DNA of 64,000 nt from REEB95 sp963785735 (lineage in GTDB: Bacteria; Pseudomonadota; Alphaproteobacteria; ATCC43930; CGMCC-115725), in the NCBI GenBank assembly GCA_963785735.1, contig CAWAWJ010000001.1:682001-746000 (forward strand), written 5' to 3'. The translations under genes and the position numbers were made by a program. Shown here piece after piece: positions 62,044 through 64,000 of this stretch (its first letter is position 1; the number at the start of each line of letters is the position of its first letter). Under the pieces are notes generated by a model. That model did no database searches, was not told where the DNA came from, and saw nothing but the letters and a program-made list of their open reading frames with translations.

Positions 62044-62403
62044 GGCGGTCCTCCCCCGTCCTTGGCGCCCCCGCCCAGAGCCAAATTTTTCACGTAAAAC
62101 AAGGGGATCGGGCCTTTCTCTTTCGCCTATAATTAAGCAATCGGGAGGACTATCTTGGGCGAAAGTTACGGTATTGCCGGTGTTTTCGCATGAGTCATCG
62201 CACAAGGCGGAAAGCGCCGGCCGGAAGCCCGGAATCGTTCAGCCTGACAGCGGCCTTTTACCCTATCGCTCCGCGCCCCGCGGGGTGAACCGGGCGAGAG
62301 CATAGGAGGAAACAGGACCGGCATCGATCCGGCCGGGCGTGTAACCACCCGGCGGCTTCAGCATCGGATCGCATCCAGGGATCGGCCCTCGGCTCCATAG
62401 CAG
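62044..62403. other. Divergent intergenic region before the efflux operon
   Basis: 360 bases without a supported gene. TATAAT at 62128-62133 is a perfect -10 box on the plus strand, but no matching -35 is obvious. A good ribosome-site-like GGAGGAAACAGG at 62307-62318 is not followed by a usable start codon. No regulator gene is adjacent. Confidence 0.45.
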
Positions 62404-63935
62404 ATGAACGGAATTATCGAGAAAATACGCGCCGGCCTGAAGCGGCTGGAGTTCAAGCGGCGGATCGAGAAGCTCGATCTCGATCGCCGGGAATTCCAGC
62501 GCCGCTACAACCTGACCAATCGCCGCGCCGGCATCATCGCGGTGATCGTGGTGGCGCTCGTCGCGTTGTTCGTCTGGTGGCATCACACCCCGAAGAGCAG
62601 CGCGCGCGGGCAAGCGCCGCTGCCGGTGGTCGCGGCGCCAGCCGTCACGGGCGACATTGCCATCACTTACACCGCGCTCGGCACGGTGACGCCGCTCGCC
62701 TCGGTGACGGTCCAGAGCCAGATCAGCGGCTATCTCGCCTCGGTCGCGTTCCAGGAGGGACAGGACGTGAAGGTCGGCGATGTCCTGGCCCAGATCGATC
62801 CGCGGCCCTATCAGGCGGCGCTCGACCAGGCCCAGGGACAATTGGCGCGCGATCAGGCGCAGCTCGAAGGGGCGCGCATCGATCTCCAGCGCTACGCCAC
62901 GCTGGTGAAACAGGACTCGATCGCCAAGCAGACCTATGACGACCAGGTCGCAACCGTCCACCAGCTCGAAGGCACGGTGCAGCTCGATCAGGGCGCGGTC
63001 GATACCGCGCGCCTCAACCTGGCTTATTGCCGGATCGTCGCGCCGGCCGCGGGCAGGCTCGGCTTGCGCCAGGTCGATGCCGGCAATTACGTCACCCCGG
63101 CTCTCGCCACCGGCATCGTGCTGATCAACCAGATGCAGCCGATTTCGGTGCTGTTCTCGCTGCCGGAAGACGATCTGCTGCCGATCCTGAAGCGCACCCA
63201 TGCCGGCGCGATTCTGCCCGCCGCCGCCTTCGACCGCACCGGCGTGACCAAGCTCGAGGACGGGACCCTTGCCACGGTCGACAACACCATCAGCACCACG
63301 ACCGGCACCTTCCAGTTGCGCGCCAGCTTCGTCAATGCGGACGAGATGCTCTACCCCAACCAGTTCGTCAATATTCAGCTCACCGTCGACACCCTCAAGA
63401 ACGCCGTCGTCATCCCGTCATCGGCGGTCCAGCGGGGCTCGCCGGGCACCTTCGTCTATCGGGTGCAGGCCGACAACACCGTGACGATCGCAAAGGTCGT
63501 GCTGGGCCCGAGCCAGGGCGAAAGCCAGGCGATCGCCTCCGGCCTCAGCGTGGGCGATCTGGTGGTGACGGACGGCGCCGACAAGCTCAAGAACGGCGCC
63601 AAGGTTTCGCTGCCGGCCGCCGCGCCGCGACCGTGCCGGCGCCCGCGACCGTGCCGGCGCCCGCGACCACGCCGCCGCCGGACCAGACGCCGCCCCCGCC
63701 GGCTGGCGACAACACCCAGCCGCCCGCCGGTACGGCTCCCATCCATCTGATCCCGCCCAATTCCGTCCCGGTCAATCTGATCCCGCCCAATTCGGGCCCG
63801 GTCGAGTTGGTGCCGCCCAATCCCGCGAACCCGGCCAATCCGGCCCCAACCGGTCCGGCGGATAATCCGCCGCAACACCACCATCACCAACAGAACGGCC
63901 AGAACGGGCAGCAAGGCGGCGGAGATGGCCAGTGA
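62404..63935 (+). pseudogene. RND efflux membrane-fusion protein (MdtA-like), apparent frameshift before a proline-rich tail
   Basis: The first 405 codons encode an HlyD/MdtA-type periplasmic adaptor: an N-terminal membrane helix (GIIAVIVVALVALFVWW), the lipoyl half-motif VTVQSQISGYLASVAFQEGQDVKVGDVLAQIDPRPYQ, a coiled-coil hairpin and beta-barrel domains ending DKLKNGAKVSLPAAAP. Read strictly, the frame then becomes Arg-rich and stops at 63750. In the adjacent frame the sequence continues as ATVPAPATVPAP, then three LIPPNS-type decapeptide repeats and His/Gln-rich residues to a stop at 63935. A missing single base near 63626 would join them into about 510 residues. It may be a sequencing error, so the gene may be functional. 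Confidence 0.75.
63627..63680 (+). repeat. 18-base tandem repeat in the adaptor tail
   Basis: GCGACCGTGCCGGCGCCC occurs exactly twice (63627-63644, 63645-63662), followed by a degenerate third unit. In the tail frame each unit encodes Ala-Thr-Val-Pro-Ala-Pro. The repeat begins at the inferred frameshift site. Confidence 0.8.
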
Positions 63936-63971
63936 GCGCGCCTACCCGCATCGACGCCTGAGGCCGGCGGC

Positions 63972-64000
63972 ATGAGCCCCTCTCGCCTCTTCATTCTCCG
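63972..64000 (+). CDS. RND efflux pump inner-membrane subunit, N-terminal fragment
   Basis: Only nine complete codons are visible (MSPSRLFIL, then CG of the next). They match the start of MdtB/AcrB-type RND transporters, which begin xxxSRLFILRPVAT. The position 36 bases after the adaptor gene fits the usual adaptor-pump order. The remainder lies outside the window. Confidence 0.6.

Noticed and set aside
62190..62260. Cobalamin- or TPP-type riboswitch before the efflux operon
   Set aside because: Some short stems are present, but none of the conserved boxes of these riboswitches could be found.

Overview
The window reads as a contiguous piece of a GC-rich alphaproteobacterial chromosome. Evidence for this is the dnaN-recF-gyrB order at the left edge, an rsmB-rpe-heparinase-purH cluster, a siroheme synthase/DUF2849/sulfite reductase/DUF934 cluster, a homospermidine synthase, and a fused two-subunit formate dehydrogenase like Fdh1 of methylotrophs. 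Order-level placement (Rhodospirillales- or Hyphomicrobiales-like) is inference. I saw no tRNA, rRNA, insertion sequence, prophage or CRISPR array.

Layout. 1-3935: end of dnaN, recF, gyrB. 4012-10250: a thiamine-diphosphate enzyme in an apparent operon with a nitrate/sulfonate-type ABC importer that has two tandemly duplicated binding proteins and two permeases. 10440-17555: a small secreted protein, gentisate 1,2-dioxygenase, a complete branched-chain-type (Liv) ABC importer and a 3-hydroxyisobutyrate-dehydrogenase-like enzyme; this looks like uptake and oxidation of an organic or aromatic acid. 17649-31372: mostly housekeeping genes (acetyl-CoA synthetase, purH, rpe, rsmB, BI-1 family protein) with several uncharacterised genes. 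31464-35925: a YbbA/YbbP-like ABC system divergent from a TesA-like esterase and an RNA 2',3'-cyclic phosphodiesterase. 36196-41388: a TPR protein, the assimilatory sulfite-reduction cluster and two small membrane proteins. 41566-44851: EVE-domain and Rieske proteins, homospermidine synthase and an isolated PEP-CTERM protein.

The most coherent system is 45241-60564, an oxalate-catabolism island. A GntR regulator is followed, on one strand with gaps of about 40 bases or less, by oxalyl-CoA decarboxylase, formyl-CoA:oxalate CoA-transferase, a single-chain NDP-forming acyl-CoA synthetase, succinyl-CoA ligase beta and alpha, and an NAD-linked formate dehydrogenase (fused gamma-beta subunit plus molybdenum/tungsten alpha subunit). 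Two OxlT-like oxalate:formate antiporter genes lie tail-to-tail with it. From known family functions, oxalate would enter by exchange for formate, be activated with CoA from formyl-CoA, decarboxylated to formyl-CoA, and the released formate oxidised to CO2 with NADH formation. The two CoA ligases inside the operon are not part of the textbook cycle. I infer that they prime it with acyl-CoA or recover ATP from formyl-CoA.

The right end holds an HU-like DNA-binding protein with a long structured upstream region, a methyltransferase, and the start of an RND efflux operon whose membrane-fusion gene appears frameshifted before a proline-rich repeat tail. Many very long ORFs antisense to real genes exist because of the GC bias and were not annotated.
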